Shown: positions 50,566 through 61,713 of the stretch, piece after piece
Layout of the letters: each line of letters starts with the position of its first letter
Position numbering within the stretch: position 1 is the first letter of the stretch
Assembly (NCBI RefSeq): GCF_900103645.1
Contig: NZ_FNHP01000003.1
Location: forward strand, 372,001 to 436,000
Source of the DNA: Oryzisolibacter propanilivorax
GTDB lineage: Bacteria; Pseudomonadota; Gammaproteobacteria; Burkholderiales; Burkholderiaceae_C
Length of the DNA stretch: 64,000 bases
Reading direction: 5' to 3'
The notes under the pieces: model-generated
The model's input: the letters and a program-made list of their open reading frames with translations, nothing else
Database searches by the model: none
What the model was told of the DNA's origin: nothing
Translations under genes and position numbers: made by a program

Positions 50566-50578
50566 ATTGTTGAACAAT
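50566..50578. promoter_or_regulatory. GntR operator upstream of the TRAP genes
   Basis: ATTGTTGAACAAT, a 13-bp perfect palindrome sharing 10 of 11 core bases with the site at 49790-49802. A half-site ATTGTTGAA follows at 50631. The 238-bp gap between gntR and dctP holds these and the inverted repeat at 50586-50623. Confidence 0.65.
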
Positions 50579-50585
50579 CTGCCGA

Positions 50586-50623
50586 TTTCGTTCATGCAGC
50601 AATACCGTACAGCATGAACGAAA
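50586..50623. promoter_or_regulatory. 12-bp inverted repeat before dctP
   Basis: TTTCGTTCATGC (50586-50597) and GCATGAACGAAA (50612-50623) are perfect inverted repeats around a 14-nt loop. No T-run follows, so it is unlikely to be a terminator for gntR. It may bind a second regulator or form a 5' stem in the TRAP mRNA. Confidence 0.5.
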
Positions 50624-50752
50624 GCATCGTATTGTTGAAATCCCTGATGGTGGCGCAGCGCCGCGGGTGGTAATTTCCGCAGCCTCTGCCACCGGCAGGT
50701 CTGTCCGGGGCCGCACGCTGCGGCCCTCTTGCCCCCGTCCCAAGGAGACACC

Positions 50753-51736
50753 ATGAAGCGTCGCATTCTCTGCGCCACCGCCGTGCTGGCGGCCACTGTC
50801 GGCTTTGCCGGCACCGCCCTCGCCCAGACCAAGTGGGACTTCGCCACCGCCTACCCGGCGGTCAACTTCCACTCCAAGAACAACGAGCAGTTCGTCAAGG
50901 ACGTGGATGCGGCCACCCAGGGCAAGCTGAAGGTCACGCCGCACTTCGGCGCCTCGCTGTTCAAGATGCCCGAGATCAAGCGCGCAGTGCAGACCGGCAA
51001 CGCGCAGATGGGCGAGTTCTTCCTGGTCAGCTTCCAGAACGAATCGCAGATCTTCGGCGTGGACGGCCTGCCTTTCCTGGTCAGCAGCTACGACGAAGCG
51101 TACAAGCTGTACCAGGCGCAAAAGCCCGCGCTGCAAAAGCTCCTGGACAAGCAGGGCCAGGTGCTGCTGTATTCGGTGGCCTGGCCGCCCCAGGGCATCT
51201 ACACCAAGAAGCCGGTCAACTCCGCCGCCGACCTGAAGGGCATGAAGTGGCGCGTGTACTCACCGACCACCGCGCGCATCGGCGAGCTGGTGGGCGCGCA
51301 GCCCGTGACCATCCAGGAAGCCGAACTGTCGCAGGCGCTGGCCACCGGCGTGATCGAGGGCCTGATCACCTCCAGCGCCACCGGCGCCGACAACAAGCTC
51401 TACGAGAACCTCAAGCACTACTACAACGTGCAGGCGTGGATCCCGAAGAACGCCGTGGTGGTCAACAAGAAGGCTTTCAATGCGCTGCCCAAGGCCGAGC
51501 AAGACGCCGTGCTGAAGGCCGCCGCCGCCGCCGAGGAGCGCGGCTGGAAGGAGTCGCGCGAGGTGGATGCGCGCTCGCTGGCGGCCCTCAAGGCCGGCGG
51601 CATGAGCGTCGAGCAGCCCTCGGCCCAACTCAAGGCCGACCTGGCCAAGGTGGGCGAGACCGTGCTGCAAGAGTGGACCGAGAAGGCCGGCGCCGACGGC
51701 AAGGCCGTGCTGGACGCCTACCGGGCCGCCAAGTAA
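50753..51736 (+). CDS. dctP: TRAP transporter substrate-binding protein (DctP family), probable pyroglutamate receptor
   Basis: A 327-residue periplasmic receptor. The signal peptide MKRRILCATAVLAATVGFAG ends at ALA-QT (residue 24). The DctP fold follows, with FGASLFKMPEIKRAVQTGNAQMG, the ligand-binding Arg region in GMKWRVYSPTTARIGELVGA and the late N-W region YYNVQAWIPKNAVVVN. It starts the dctPQM operon next to the pxp genes. DctP6 and DctP7 of Bordetella pertussis are known to bind pyroglutamate, and genome context makes that the likely ligand here, though not proven. Confidence 0.92.
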   Translation: MKRRILCATAVLAATVGFAGTALAQTKWDFATAYPAVNFHSKNNEQFVKDVDAATQGKLKVTPHFGASLFKMPEIKRAVQTGNAQMGEFFLVSFQNESQIFGVDGLPFLVSSYDEAYKLYQAQKPALQKLLDKQGQVLLYSVAWPPQGIYTKKPVNSAADLKGMKWRVYSPTTARIGELVGAQPVTIQEAELSQALATGVIEGLITSSATGADNKLYENLKHYYNVQAWIPKNAVVVNKKAFNALPKAEQDAVLKAAAAAEERGWKESREVDARSLAALKAGGMSVEQPSAQLKADLAKVGETVLQEWTEKAGADGKAVLDAYRAAK

Positions 51737-51766
51737 CCGCCTAACGCTTCAGCCCAAGGAGACCCG

Positions 51767-52273
51767 ATGCGCAAAGCGCTCGACGGCCTGTACGCGGCCA
51801 GCGCCTGGCTGGCGGCGCTGGCCATGGTGGGGGTGCTGGCGATGGTGCTGCTGACCATCCTCAGCCGCCTGTTCGGCTTCGCCGCCCCGGGCAGCGACGC
51901 CTACGCCGGCTACGCCATGGCCGGCGCCGGCTTCATGGCGCTGGCCAGCACGCTCAAGGCCGGCGAGCATATCCGCGTGACGCTGCTGCTGGGCGCTTTG
52001 AAGGGGCGCGCGCACAAGGCACTGGAGGTGGCGGCGCTGGCGATCGCCACGCTGCTGTCCGGCTTTCTGGCGTTCTACGCCGCGCGCCTGGTCTGGCAGT
52101 CCTGGGAGATCGACGACATCTCGGTCGGCATCGACGCCACGCCGCTGTGGATCCCGCAGCTGTTCATGGCCGCGGGCACGCTGGTGTTCTTCATCGCCTT
52201 CTGCGACGAGCTGGTGCTGGAGCTGCTGGGGCGGCGCCAGCCGCGCAGCGTGGAGGACGCACACCATGAATGA
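51767..52273 (+). CDS. dctQ: TRAP transporter small permease (DctQ family)
   Basis: A 168-residue four-helix inner-membrane subunit (helices near residues 8-30, 45-63, 85-107 and 120-145) that joins the receptor to the large permease. MVLLTILSRLFGF is the typical first-helix motif. It is 30 bp after dctP and overlaps dctM by 8 bp. Confidence 0.9.
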   Translation: MRKALDGLYAASAWLAALAMVGVLAMVLLTILSRLFGFAAPGSDAYAGYAMAGAGFMALASTLKAGEHIRVTLLLGALKGRAHKALEVAALAIATLLSGFLAFYAARLVWQSWEIDDISVGIDATPLWIPQLFMAAGTLVFFIAFCDELVLELLGRRQPRSVEDAHHE

Positions 52274-53561
52274 AGTGATCGCCAGCGTGCTGCTGGTGGT
52301 GGTGCTGCTGGCCCTGCTGGGCGGCGGCGTGTGGGTCGGGCTGGCGCTGGCCGGCGTGGCCTGGTTCGGCATGGAGTTCTTCACGCCGCGCGCCGCGGGC
52401 GACGCCATGGCTCTGACCATCTGGGGCTCGGCCAGCTCCTGGACGCTGACGGCGCTGCCGCTGTTCGTCTGGATGGGCGAGATCCTGTACCGCACCAACC
52501 TCTCAGAGAGCATGTTCCGCGGCCTGGCGCCGTGGGTCAACGCGCTGCCGGGGCGGCTGCTGCACACCAACGTGATCGGCTGCACCATCTTCGCGGCGGT
52601 CTCCGGCTCGTCGGCGGCGACCTGCGCCACGGTGGGCAAGATGAACCTGCCGGAGCTGAAGAAACGCGGCTATCCCGACGCGCAGATCATTGGCTCGCTG
52701 GGCGGGCCGGCGACGCTGGGCCTCTTGATCCCGCCGTCGATCATCCTGATCGTCTACGGCGTGTCGGCCGAGCTGTCGATCTCCAAGCTGTTCATGGCCG
52801 GCGTGCTGCCGGGGCTGCTGCTGGCGCTGCTCTTCAGCGGGTGGCTGATGGGCTGGGCGCTGCTGCACCCGGACCAGGTGCCGCGCTCGGACGAGCGCCT
52901 GACGCTGCGCCAGAAAGTCCATGAGGCACGCCACCTGATCCCGGTGGTGCTGCTTATCGGCAGCGTCATCGCCAGCATCTACACCGGCATCGCCACCGCC
53001 ACCGAGGCGGCGGCCATCGGCGTGACCGGCGCGCTGGTGCTGTCGGCTGTGCAGGGCTCGCTGACCTGGGCCAATTTCCGCGCGGCGCTGTTCGGCGCCA
53101 CCCGGCTGTACTGCATGATCGCGCTGATCCTGGCGGGCGCGGCGTTCATGACGCTGTCCATGGGCTACATCGGCCTGCCGCGCCAGCTGGCCACGTTCGT
53201 CGGCAGCCTGGGCCTGTCGCCGGGCATGCTGATCATCGTGCTGGGCCTGTTCTACGTGCTGATCGGCTGCTTCCTGGACGGCATCTCGACCATCGTGCTG
53301 ACCATGAGCGTGGTGCTGCCCATCATCCAGGCCGCCGGCATCGACCCGCTGTGGTTCGGCATCTTCCTGGTGATCACCGTGGAGACGGCGCAGATCACGC
53401 CCCCGGTGGGTTTCAACCTGTTCGTGCTGCAGGGCATGACGGGCCGGCAGGTGACCTACATCGCCCGGGTGTGCGCGCCGTACTTCCTGCTGATGGTGCT
53501 GGCGCTGGTGCTGCTGTGGCACTTCCCGGCCATCGTCACTGCGCTGCCCAGCCACATGTGA
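52266..53561 (+). CDS. dctM: TRAP transporter large permease (DctM family)
   Basis: A 431-residue permease of about 12 helices that couples solute uptake to an ion gradient. Family motifs include PLFVWMGEILYRTNLSE, VSGSSAATCATVGKMNLPEL, SLGGPATLGLLIPPSIILIV with the re-entrant loop, and GCFLDGISTIVLTMSVVLPI and QITPPVGFNLFVLQ near the C-terminus. Last gene of the operon, followed by a bidirectional terminator shared with thiC. Confidence 0.93.
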   Translation: MNEVIASVLLVVVLLALLGGGVWVGLALAGVAWFGMEFFTPRAAGDAMALTIWGSASSWTLTALPLFVWMGEILYRTNLSESMFRGLAPWVNALPGRLLHTNVIGCTIFAAVSGSSAATCATVGKMNLPELKKRGYPDAQIIGSLGGPATLGLLIPPSIILIVYGVSAELSISKLFMAGVLPGLLLALLFSGWLMGWALLHPDQVPRSDERLTLRQKVHEARHLIPVVLLIGSVIASIYTGIATATEAAAIGVTGALVLSAVQGSLTWANFRAALFGATRLYCMIALILAGAAFMTLSMGYIGLPRQLATFVGSLGLSPGMLIIVLGLFYVLIGCFLDGISTIVLTMSVVLPIIQAAGIDPLWFGIFLVITVETAQITPPVGFNLFVLQGMTGRQVTYIARVCAPYFLLMVLALVLLWHFPAIVTALPSHM

Positions 53562-53576
53562 CGCGGCGAATTCAAG

Positions 53577-53629
53577 GTCTTTTGGGCCGCAAGTCCTTAT
53601 AAACAAAGGGCCTGCAGCTATGATTTTTG
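53577..53629 (-). repeat. Dispersed ATAGCTG repeat, copy h
   Basis: Minus-strand reading CAAAAATCATAGCTGCAGG, then CCTTTGTTTATAAGGACTTG and GGCCCAAAAGACC. It lies directly before the terminator that separates dctM and thiC. Confidence 0.65.
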
Positions 53630-53661
53630 AAAAGCGCCGGGGTCACCCCCGGCGCTTTTTT
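53630..53661. terminator. Bidirectional terminator between dctM and thiC
   Basis: GCGCCGGGG / CCCCGGCGC, a perfect 9-bp stem with a TCAC loop, with A-run and T-run on either side. It can serve the convergent dctM (plus) and thiC (minus) transcripts. Confidence 0.92.
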
Positions 53662-53665
53662 CGTG

Positions 53666-55654
<1,989 letters not shown>

Positions 55655-55684
55655 TCAGGGCATCGGCGCGCGCACCCATGGCGC

Positions 55685-55790
55685 TGCAGCTCTTCTTACG
55701 CTGGTACTAACCAGATCAAGTTCGCGGTTTTGGCGGTCGGGTCCGCCATCTCAGCACGCCTGTTGCGTTCGTGCACCCCGGAGCAGCGGG
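55685..55790 (-). promoter_or_regulatory. TPP (THI) riboswitch upstream of thiC
   Basis: The minus strand carries the THI element in order: GGGGTGC at the 5' stem, CTGAGA, ACCCGACC, then GAACTTGATCTGGTTAGTACC and CAGCGTAAGAAGAGC. These match the conserved TPP-binding pyrimidine-sensor and pyrophosphate-sensor helices. Between it and the thiC ATG (about 140 nt) a GC-rich stem (CCAGGGTCCCGCCGAGGGCC region) could be the expression platform acting on termination or translation. The gap 55544-55949 is accounted for mainly by this element. Confidence 0.93.
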
Positions 55791-55791
55791 C

Positions 55792-55797
55792 AGTATA
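55792..55797 (-). promoter_or_regulatory. Candidate -10 box for thiC
   Basis: TATACT on the minus strand stands just upstream of the start of the THI element, the expected position of a promoter for a riboswitch-led transcript. The -35 (CAGGCT, about 17 bp further) is weak. Confidence 0.45.
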
Positions 55798-55949
55798 GGG
55801 GGCTGGCCAGGCACAGCCTGTCGGCACACCCCAGGGTTTCCCCCTGGTCACAACAGCCATGCGTCAAACGGTCGGTATGAAGACCATAGCGCCTGTCGCT
55901 TGCTGCACAAGGGCCAACGCGATTTTCCGCTCAGAAACTCAATCCAGGC

Positions 55950-56129
55950 TCAGGCCAGCCGCTCCAGGACCAGCACGGCGAAGAACACCAAGCCGGCGAT
56001 CACCGTCCACTTGACGATGACCAGGCCAAAGCGCTTGTAGCGCGCCTGTCCGGTGGCCGCGAAGAAGGCGAACGACACCGCCGCCGCCAGCAGCAGCAGC
56101 AGCAAGACCAGCCAGCGAAACAGCAGCAT
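55950..56129 (-). CDS. Small two-helix membrane protein downstream of lpxC
   Basis: A 59-residue hydrophobic protein starting [20 protein letters not shown], with a second helix ([22 protein letters not shown]) and a short positively charged loop GQARYKRFG between them. It is 20 bp after lpxC in the same direction. Small proteins of this shape are common after lpxC or ftsZ in Comamonadaceae; I know of no assigned function. It is too short to place in a family by eye. Confidence 0.7.
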   Translation of the reverse strand: MLLFRWLVLLLLLLAAAVSFAFFAATGQARYKRFGLVIVKWTVIAGLVFFAVLVLERLA

Positions 56130-56149
56130 GTGCGCGCTCTGCCCTGCCG

Positions 56150-57073
56150 TCACCAAGCGCGCAGCGGCTGCGCGAAGCCGCGCGGCGCCAGACGCTCGCT
56201 GTCGAAGCTGACCAGTTCCCAGGCATCCTGCTGCGCCAGCAGCGCGCGCAGCAACTGGTTGTTCATGGCGTGGCCCGAGCGGTGCGCGCTGTAGGCGGCC
56301 AGCAGCGGTCGGCCGACCAGATACAGGTCGCCCATGGCGTCCAGGATCTTGTGCCGGGCGAACTCGGCGTCGTAGCGCAGGCCGTCGGCGTTCAGCACCT
56401 TGTAGTCGTCCATGACGATGGCGTTGTCCAGCCCGCCGCCGAGCGCCCGGCCGCTGGCGCGCAGCATCTCCACATCGCGCGTGAAGCCGAAGGTGCGTGC
56501 GCGGGCGATGTCGCGCGCGTAGTTGCCCTCGCCCAGATCGAACTCGACGCTCTGGCCGGTGGAGTCCACCGCCGGGTGCGCGAAATCGATCTCGAAGCGC
56601 AGCCTGAAGCCGTGGTAGGGCTCCAGCCGCGCCCATTTCAGCTGCGAGCCCTCGCCCTCGCGCACCTCGACCGGCCGCAGCACGCGGATGAAGCGCTTGG
56701 GCGCCTTCTGCAGCTCGATGCCAGCGCTTTGCAGCAGGAACACGAAGGACGCCGACGAGCCGTCCAGGATCGGCACCTCTTCGGCGGTGATGTCGATGTA
56801 CAGGTTGTCGATGCCAAGGCCCGCGCAGGCCGACATCAGATGCTCCACCGTGTGCACCTTGGCGCCGCCGGCGCCGATGGTCGAGGCCATGCGCGTGTCC
56901 ACCACCGCCTCGGCGTTGATCGGGATGTCCACCGGCTCGGGCAGGTCGGTGCGGCGAAAGACGATGCCGGTGTCGGCCGCAGCGGGACGCAGCGTCAGCT
57001 CGACGCGCTGGCCGCTGTGCAGGCCTACACCCACGGCGCGCGTCAGGGTCTTCAGGGTGCGTTGCTGGAGCAT
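56150..57073 (-). CDS. lpxC: UDP-3-O-acyl-N-acetylglucosamine deacetylase
   Basis: The 307-residue zinc deacetylase that catalyses the committed step of lipid A synthesis. Zinc ligands are His78 in TVEHLMSA and the His and Asp in [15 protein letters not shown]. The SGHAMNNQL motif carries the C-terminal catalytic His, and [12 protein letters not shown] contains the catalytic Glu/Asp region. The length matches the family. It is at the end of the division cluster, but separated from ftsZ by a chemoreceptor gene on the other strand. Confidence 0.96.
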   Translation of the reverse strand: MLQQRTLKTLTRAVGVGLHSGQRVELTLRPAAADTGIVFRRTDLPEPVDIPINAEAVVDTRMASTIGAGGAKVHTVEHLMSACAGLGIDNLYIDITAEEVPILDGSSASFVFLLQSAGIELQKAPKRFIRVLRPVEVREGEGSQLKWARLEPYHGFRLRFEIDFAHPAVDSTGQSVEFDLGEGNYARDIARARTFGFTRDVEMLRASGRALGGGLDNAIVMDDYKVLNADGLRYDAEFARHKILDAMGDLYLVGRPLLAAYSAHRSGHAMNNQLLRALLAQQDAWELVSFDSERLAPRGFAQPLRAW

Positions 57074-57232
57074 CCCCGGATTTTAGGCGTCCCGTGCTGC
57101 CGCAGGGCTTCAGAAGCTGGCCATGGTGCCGATAGAACCGGGGCGCAGGCGCCGGATCGTCACCCGTCCGACTGCCCCGGCGCGTGTGCCACAGCCCCCG
57201 TCGCCATCCTTTTCCGCTTTGACTTCCCACCC

Positions 57233-59005
57233 ATGAACAAGCTGACCTTCAAGGCCAAGATCTGGCTGATGCTGGCTACCGCGCTGGCGGCGCTGGTGCT
57301 GCTGGCCACCCTGGCGCTGGTGCAGCAGCGCCAGCTGATCGTGCAGGCGCGCCAGGACACCCTCGCGACCGCCGTGCAATCGGCGTACAGCATCGTCATG
57401 GCCTACAAGGCACGTGCCGACAGCGGCGCCATGCCGTTGGCCGAGGCACAGGCCGCCGCGCGCGAGGCCGTGCGTCTGTCGCGCTACGGCGGCGCCGACG
57501 GGCGCAGCGAATACTTCTACATCTGGACCCTGGACAGCCGCGGCGTGATGCACCCGATCAAGCCCGAGTGGGAGGGGCAGGACATGGCCGGCAAGCTCAA
57601 GGATGGCACCGGCCAGGACCTGCTGCGCCAGATCTCCGACGCGCTGGCCGCCAGCCGCGACGGCCGTGCCTTCGTCTCGGCGATGTTCCCGCGCCCGGGG
57701 CAGCAGGCGCTGGTGCCCAAGCTGCAGTACGCGGCGCGCGTGGACGGCTGGAACTGGTTCGTCGGCTCGGGCCTGTACATGGACGACGTGGACGCCGCCG
57801 TGCGCCAGGCGCTGCTCAAGGATCTGGCGCTGGTGGCCGTGCTGGTGCTGCTGGTGGCGGCCGTGGGCTGGGCGGTGCTGCGCTCGGTGCTGCGCCAGAT
57901 CGGCGGCGACCCGGCGCAGGCGCTGACCGTCATGGCCGAGGTGGCGCAGGGCCGGCTGCACGCCAGCATCCCGCCGGCGCCGGCCGGTTCGGTGCTGGAC
58001 GGGCTGGCGCAGATGGTGGCGGCGCTGCGCCGCCTGGTGGCCGAGGTGCGCTCGGCCTCGGACAGCATCGCCACCGCAGCCTCCGAGATCGCCCAGGGCA
58101 ACAACGACTTGGCGCACCGCACCGAGGACACCGCCAGCAACCTGCAGGCCACGGCCAGCAGCATGGCGCAACTCAGCGGTACCGTGCGCCAGACCTCGGA
58201 CTCGGCGCAGACCGCCAACCAGCTGACCGGATCGGCCGCACAGGTGGCTGCGCGCGGCGGCGAAGTGGTGCAGCAGGTGGTGCAGACCATGCACGAGATC
58301 AACGCCGGCAGCACCCGCATCAGCGACATCACCGGCGTGATCGACTCCATCGCCTTCCAGACCAATATCCTGGCGCTGAACGCGGCCGTCGAGGCGGCGC
58401 GCGCCGGCGACTCCGGCCGCGGCTTCGCGGTGGTGGCCGGCGAGGTGCGGCAGCTGGCGCAGCGCTCGGCCGCGGCGGCCAAGGAGATCAAGACGCTGAT
58501 CCAGGAATCGGTGGCCCGGGTCGAGGACGGCACGCGCTTGGTGGGCAGCGCCGGCAGCACCATGGGCGAGATCGTCGGCAGCGTGCAGCGCGTCTCGGAC
58601 ATCATCGGCGAGATCGGCGCCGCCACGGCCGAGCAGAGCCAGGGCATCGTGCAGGTCAGCACGGCGATGAACCAGTTGGACCAGATGACGCAGCAGAACT
58701 CGGCGCTGGTGGAGGAGTCCACCGCCGCCGCCGAGAGCCTGCGCGAGCAGGCCCTCAAACTGACCGAGGTGGTGGCGCTGTTCCGTCTGCATGAAGGCGC
58801 AGGCACCGTCCCTGCGCCGCGCGTGCAGCCGGCGGCGCCCCAGACCCGCCCCGCCGCGCCGGCACCCGCTACCCGGCCCACGCCGGCACGCATGGCGGCC
58901 CCCGCCAGCGGCGCCAAACCCGCACCGGCACGGGCGCCAGCCCTGGCGGCCACCGCTCCGAAAGCCATGGCCAGCACGGCCGAGGATGACTGGGAGTCGT
59001 TCTGA
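57233..59005 (+). CDS. Methyl-accepting chemotaxis protein with a single-Cache sensor
   Basis: A 590-residue chemoreceptor. The first membrane helix (residues 8-28) is followed by a periplasmic sCache_2-like domain ([46 protein letters not shown]), the second membrane helix (about 190-213), a HAMP, and a long cytoplasmic four-helix bundle with the highly conserved tip [20 protein letters not shown]. The C-terminus is a flexible Ala/Pro tail ending in DDWESF, the xWxxF pentapeptide that tethers CheR/CheB. It is on the opposite strand to both neighbours, ftsZ and lpxC. Confidence 0.93.
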   Translation: MNKLTFKAKIWLMLATALAALVLLATLALVQQRQLIVQARQDTLATAVQSAYSIVMAYKARADSGAMPLAEAQAAAREAVRLSRYGGADGRSEYFYIWTLDSRGVMHPIKPEWEGQDMAGKLKDGTGQDLLRQISDALAASRDGRAFVSAMFPRPGQQALVPKLQYAARVDGWNWFVGSGLYMDDVDAAVRQALLKDLALVAVLVLLVAAVGWAVLRSVLRQIGGDPAQALTVMAEVAQGRLHASIPPAPAGSVLDGLAQMVAALRRLVAEVRSASDSIATAASEIAQGNNDLAHRTEDTASNLQATASSMAQLSGTVRQTSDSAQTANQLTGSAAQVAARGGEVVQQVVQTMHEINAGSTRISDITGVIDSIAFQTNILALNAAVEAARAGDSGRGFAVVAGEVRQLAQRSAAAAKEIKTLIQESVARVEDGTRLVGSAGSTMGEIVGSVQRVSDIIGEIGAATAEQSQGIVQVSTAMNQLDQMTQQNSALVEESTAAAESLREQALKLTEVVALFRLHEGAGTVPAPRVQPAAPQTRPAAPAPATRPTPARMAAPASGAKPAPARAPALAATAPKAMASTAEDDWESF

Positions 59006-59040
59006 CGCGGCTGCGGCGCGCCGCGTGGCGCACCCATGAC

Positions 59041-59072
59041 AAAACCCCGCCGGCTTGCGCCGGCGGGGTTTT
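59041..59072. terminator. Bidirectional terminator between the chemoreceptor gene and ftsZ
   Basis: AAAACCCCGCCGGC and GCCGGCGGGGTTTT pair perfectly around TTGC; the T-run continues. The symmetrical A and T runs let it serve both convergent genes. Confidence 0.93.
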
Positions 59073-59106
59073 TTCTTGCGGCCGGTGTGGTGCCCGGCGC
59101 GCCCTT

Positions 59107-60318
59107 TCAGTCCGCCTGCTTGCGCAGGAAGGCCGGGATGTCCAGTTCGTCCATGCCGCCCGAGGACAGCGCGTCCACCCGCGCCGTGGCCTGCGAGCGG
59201 TTGTTGCGCCAGACGCTGGGCACGGCCATGTTGCCGTAGTCGGTGCCGGGCACGCCGCCGGCCACCGCCGTGCCGGCGCCGGGCATGGTGTAGGCGACGT
59301 TGTCGGTGCCGGTGCGCAGGCTGCCCTGCACCACCTGCATGGATTGGCGCCGGGCGGCGGCGCGCGTCAGGCCGGTGGCGATCACGGTGACGCGGATCGC
59401 GTCGTCCAGCGACTCGTCGTAGGCAGCACCGAAGATGACGTGCGCGTCCTGCGAGGCGTAGGCGTTGATGGTGGTCATGGCCAAGCGCGACTCGGCCAGC
59501 TTCAGGCTGCCCTTGGCGGCCGTCACCAGCACCAGCACGCCCTTGGCGCCCGACAGGTCGATGCCCTCCAGCAGCGGGCAGGCAATCGCCTGCTCGGCGG
59601 CGATGCGCGCGCGGTCCGGTCCGGTGGCGGTGGCTGTGCCCATCATGGCGCGGCCGGGCTCGCCCATCACCGTGCGCACGTCCTCGAAGTCGACGTTGAC
59701 CTGGCCGTACTCGTTGATGATCTCGGCGATGCCGCCCACGGCGTTCTTCAGCACGTCGTTGGCGTGGGAGAAGGCTTCCTCCTGGCCGATGTCGTCGCCC
59801 AGCACCTCCAGCAGCTTCTCGTTGAGCACCACGATCAGCGAATCGACGTTGGCCTCCAGCTCGGCCAGCCCCTCTTCGGCGTTCTTCATCTTGCGCGGGC
59901 CTTCCCAGTCGAACGGCTTGGTGACCACGCCGACGGTCAGGATGCCCATCTCCTTGGCCACGCGCGCGATCACCGGTGCGGCGCCGGTGCCCGTGCCGCC
60001 GCCCATGCCAGCGGTGATGAACAGCATGTTGGCGCCGGCGATCGCCTGGCGGATGTCCTCCTCGGCCTGGCCGGCGGCTTCGCGGGCGCGCTCGGGCTTG
60101 TTGCCCGCGCCCAGGCCGTTGTGGCCCAGCTGGATGGTGCGGTGCGCCGAACTGCGCAGCAGCTGCTGCGCGTCGGTATTAGCGCTGATGAACTCCACGC
60201 CTTGCACGCTGCGGGCGATCATGTGCTCGACGGCATTGCCCCCGCCGCCGCCAACGCCGATCACCTTGATGTGCGTACCCTGGTGGAACTCTTCGGACTC
60301 GATCATTTCGATGGGCAT
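59107..60318 (-). CDS. ftsZ: Cell division GTPase FtsZ
   Basis: A 403-residue tubulin-like GTPase that forms the division ring. Motifs are VIGVGGGGGNAVEHM, ISANTDAQQL, GGGTGTGAAPVIA (the tubulin signature) and the NVDFEDVRTVM synergy region. A variable Gly/Ala-rich linker (about 330-385) ends in the conserved DELDIPAFLRKQAD tail that binds FtsA and ZipA. Only 32 residues of linker separate the core from the tail, short but within the betaproteobacterial range. It follows ftsA after 150 bp. Confidence 0.97.
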   Translation of the reverse strand: MPIEMIESEEFHQGTHIKVIGVGGGGGNAVEHMIARSVQGVEFISANTDAQQLLRSSAHRTIQLGHNGLGAGNKPERAREAAGQAEEDIRQAIAGANMLFITAGMGGGTGTGAAPVIARVAKEMGILTVGVVTKPFDWEGPRKMKNAEEGLAELEANVDSLIVVLNEKLLEVLGDDIGQEEAFSHANDVLKNAVGGIAEIINEYGQVNVDFEDVRTVMGEPGRAMMGTATATGPDRARIAAEQAIACPLLEGIDLSGAKGVLVLVTAAKGSLKLAESRLAMTTINAYASQDAHVIFGAAYDESLDDAIRVTVIATGLTRAAARRQSMQVVQGSLRTGTDNVAYTMPGAGTAVAGGVPGTDYGNMAVPSVWRNNRSQATARVDALSSGGMDELDIPAFLRKQAD

Positions 60319-60468
60319 GTGCTGGGCTCCTGTAACTGTCGTGAACTATGGACTGGCCGTAAAAAGACTGTCAATGGCTGATGAGGGTGAACGATGCTGC
60401 GTGGCCCCGCCGGGTGCGGGCCAGCAGGGCGCCAGCGGCCGCGTTTTCGGTGTCGCAGGAAGTGCATG

Positions 60469-61698
60469 TCAGAAGTTCCCCACGATGAAATCCTTGAAGC
60501 GGCCGAAGGCGGTCTTGACCGAGCCGCTCTTGGCCGCGACCTTGAAGCCGCGCAGACGCGCCAGGCGCGCCTCTTCCAGCAGCCCCATGACGGTGGCCGC
60601 GCGCGGCTGGGCGATCATGTCGGCCAGCGCGCCGGAATACTTGGGCATGCCGCGGCGCACCGGCTTGAGGAAGATGTCCTCGCCCAGCTCGACCATGCCG
60701 GGCATCACCGCGCTGCCGCCGGTGAGCACGATGCCCGAGGACAGCACCTCCTCGTAGCCGGATTCGCGGATGACCTGCTGTACCAGCGAGAAGATTTCCT
60801 CCACGCGCGGCTCGATCACGCCGGCCAGCGCCTGGCGCGAGAGCATGCGCGGGCTGCGGTCGCCCAGGCCGGGCACCTCGACCTGCGCCTCGGGGTCGGC
60901 CAGCAGCTGCTTGGCGTAGCCGTTTTCGACCTTGATGTCCTCGGCGTCCTTGGTCGGGGTGCGCAGCGCCATGGCGATGTCGCTGGTGATCAGGTCGCCA
61001 GCGATCGGGATCACCGCGGTGTGCCGGATCGCGCCGCCGGTGAACACCGCCACGTCGGTGGTGCCGGCGCCGATGTCCACCAGCGCCACGCCCAGTTCAC
61101 GCTCGTCATCGGTCAGCACCGCATGGCTGGAGGCCAGCGGGTTGAGCATCAGCTGCTCGACCTCCAGGCCGCAGCGGCGCACGCACTTGATGATGTTCTC
61201 GGCCGCGCTTTGCGCCCCCGTCACGATGTGGATGTTGGCTTCCAGCCGGATGCCGCTCATGCCGATCGGCTCGCGCACGTCCTGCCCGTCGATCACGAAC
61301 TCCTGCGGCTCGACCAGCAAGAGCCGCTGGTCGCTGGAGATGTTGATCGCCTTGGCGGTCTCGACCACCCGCGCCACGTCGGTGGCGGTGACCTCGCGGT
61401 CCTTGATGGCCACCATGCCGCGTGAGTTGCGCCCGCGGATGTGGCTGCCGGTGATGCCGGTGTACACGCGCTGGATCTTGCAGTCGGCCATCAGCTCGGC
61501 CTCCTTCAATGCCTGCTGGATGCTCTGCACCGTGGCGTCGATGTTGACCACCACGCCGCGCTTGAGGCCGTTGCCCGGTGCCACACCCAAGCCGGCCAGC
61601 TTCAGCTCGCCGTTGCCCATGACCTCGGCCACCACCGCCATGACCTTGGCCGTGCCGATGTCCAGCCCCACCACGACGTCCTTGTATTCCCTTGCCAT
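60469..61698 (-). CDS. ftsA: Cell division protein FtsA
   Basis: A 409-residue actin-like ATPase that anchors FtsZ to the membrane. GLDIGTAKVMAVVAE is phosphate loop 1, the 1C subdomain follows, then VVDIGAGTTDVAVFTGG as phosphate loop 2, and TGGSAVMPGMVELGE is the adenosine motif. The C-terminal FKDFIVGNF is the amphipathic membrane-targeting helix. It lies 15 bp after ftsQ. Confidence 0.96.
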   Translation of the reverse strand: MAREYKDVVVGLDIGTAKVMAVVAEVMGNGELKLAGLGVAPGNGLKRGVVVNIDATVQSIQQALKEAELMADCKIQRVYTGITGSHIRGRNSRGMVAIKDREVTATDVARVVETAKAINISSDQRLLLVEPQEFVIDGQDVREPIGMSGIRLEANIHIVTGAQSAAENIIKCVRRCGLEVEQLMLNPLASSHAVLTDDERELGVALVDIGAGTTDVAVFTGGAIRHTAVIPIAGDLITSDIAMALRTPTKDAEDIKVENGYAKQLLADPEAQVEVPGLGDRSPRMLSRQALAGVIEPRVEEIFSLVQQVIRESGYEEVLSSGIVLTGGSAVMPGMVELGEDIFLKPVRRGMPKYSGALADMIAQPRAATVMGLLEEARLARLRGFKVAAKSGSVKTAFGRFKDFIVGNF

Positions 61699-61713
61699 CG
61701 CTTGTTTCCGCCC

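Noticed and set aside
50515-50752. A small gene between gntR and dctP
   Set aside because: No start with a ribosome-binding site; the gap is filled by operators and an inverted repeat.
56270-57232. A 321-codon upstream extension of the chemoreceptor frame
   Set aside because: It lies opposite lpxC; the receptor begins with its signal-anchor helix at [12 protein letters not shown], so the extension is an artefact.
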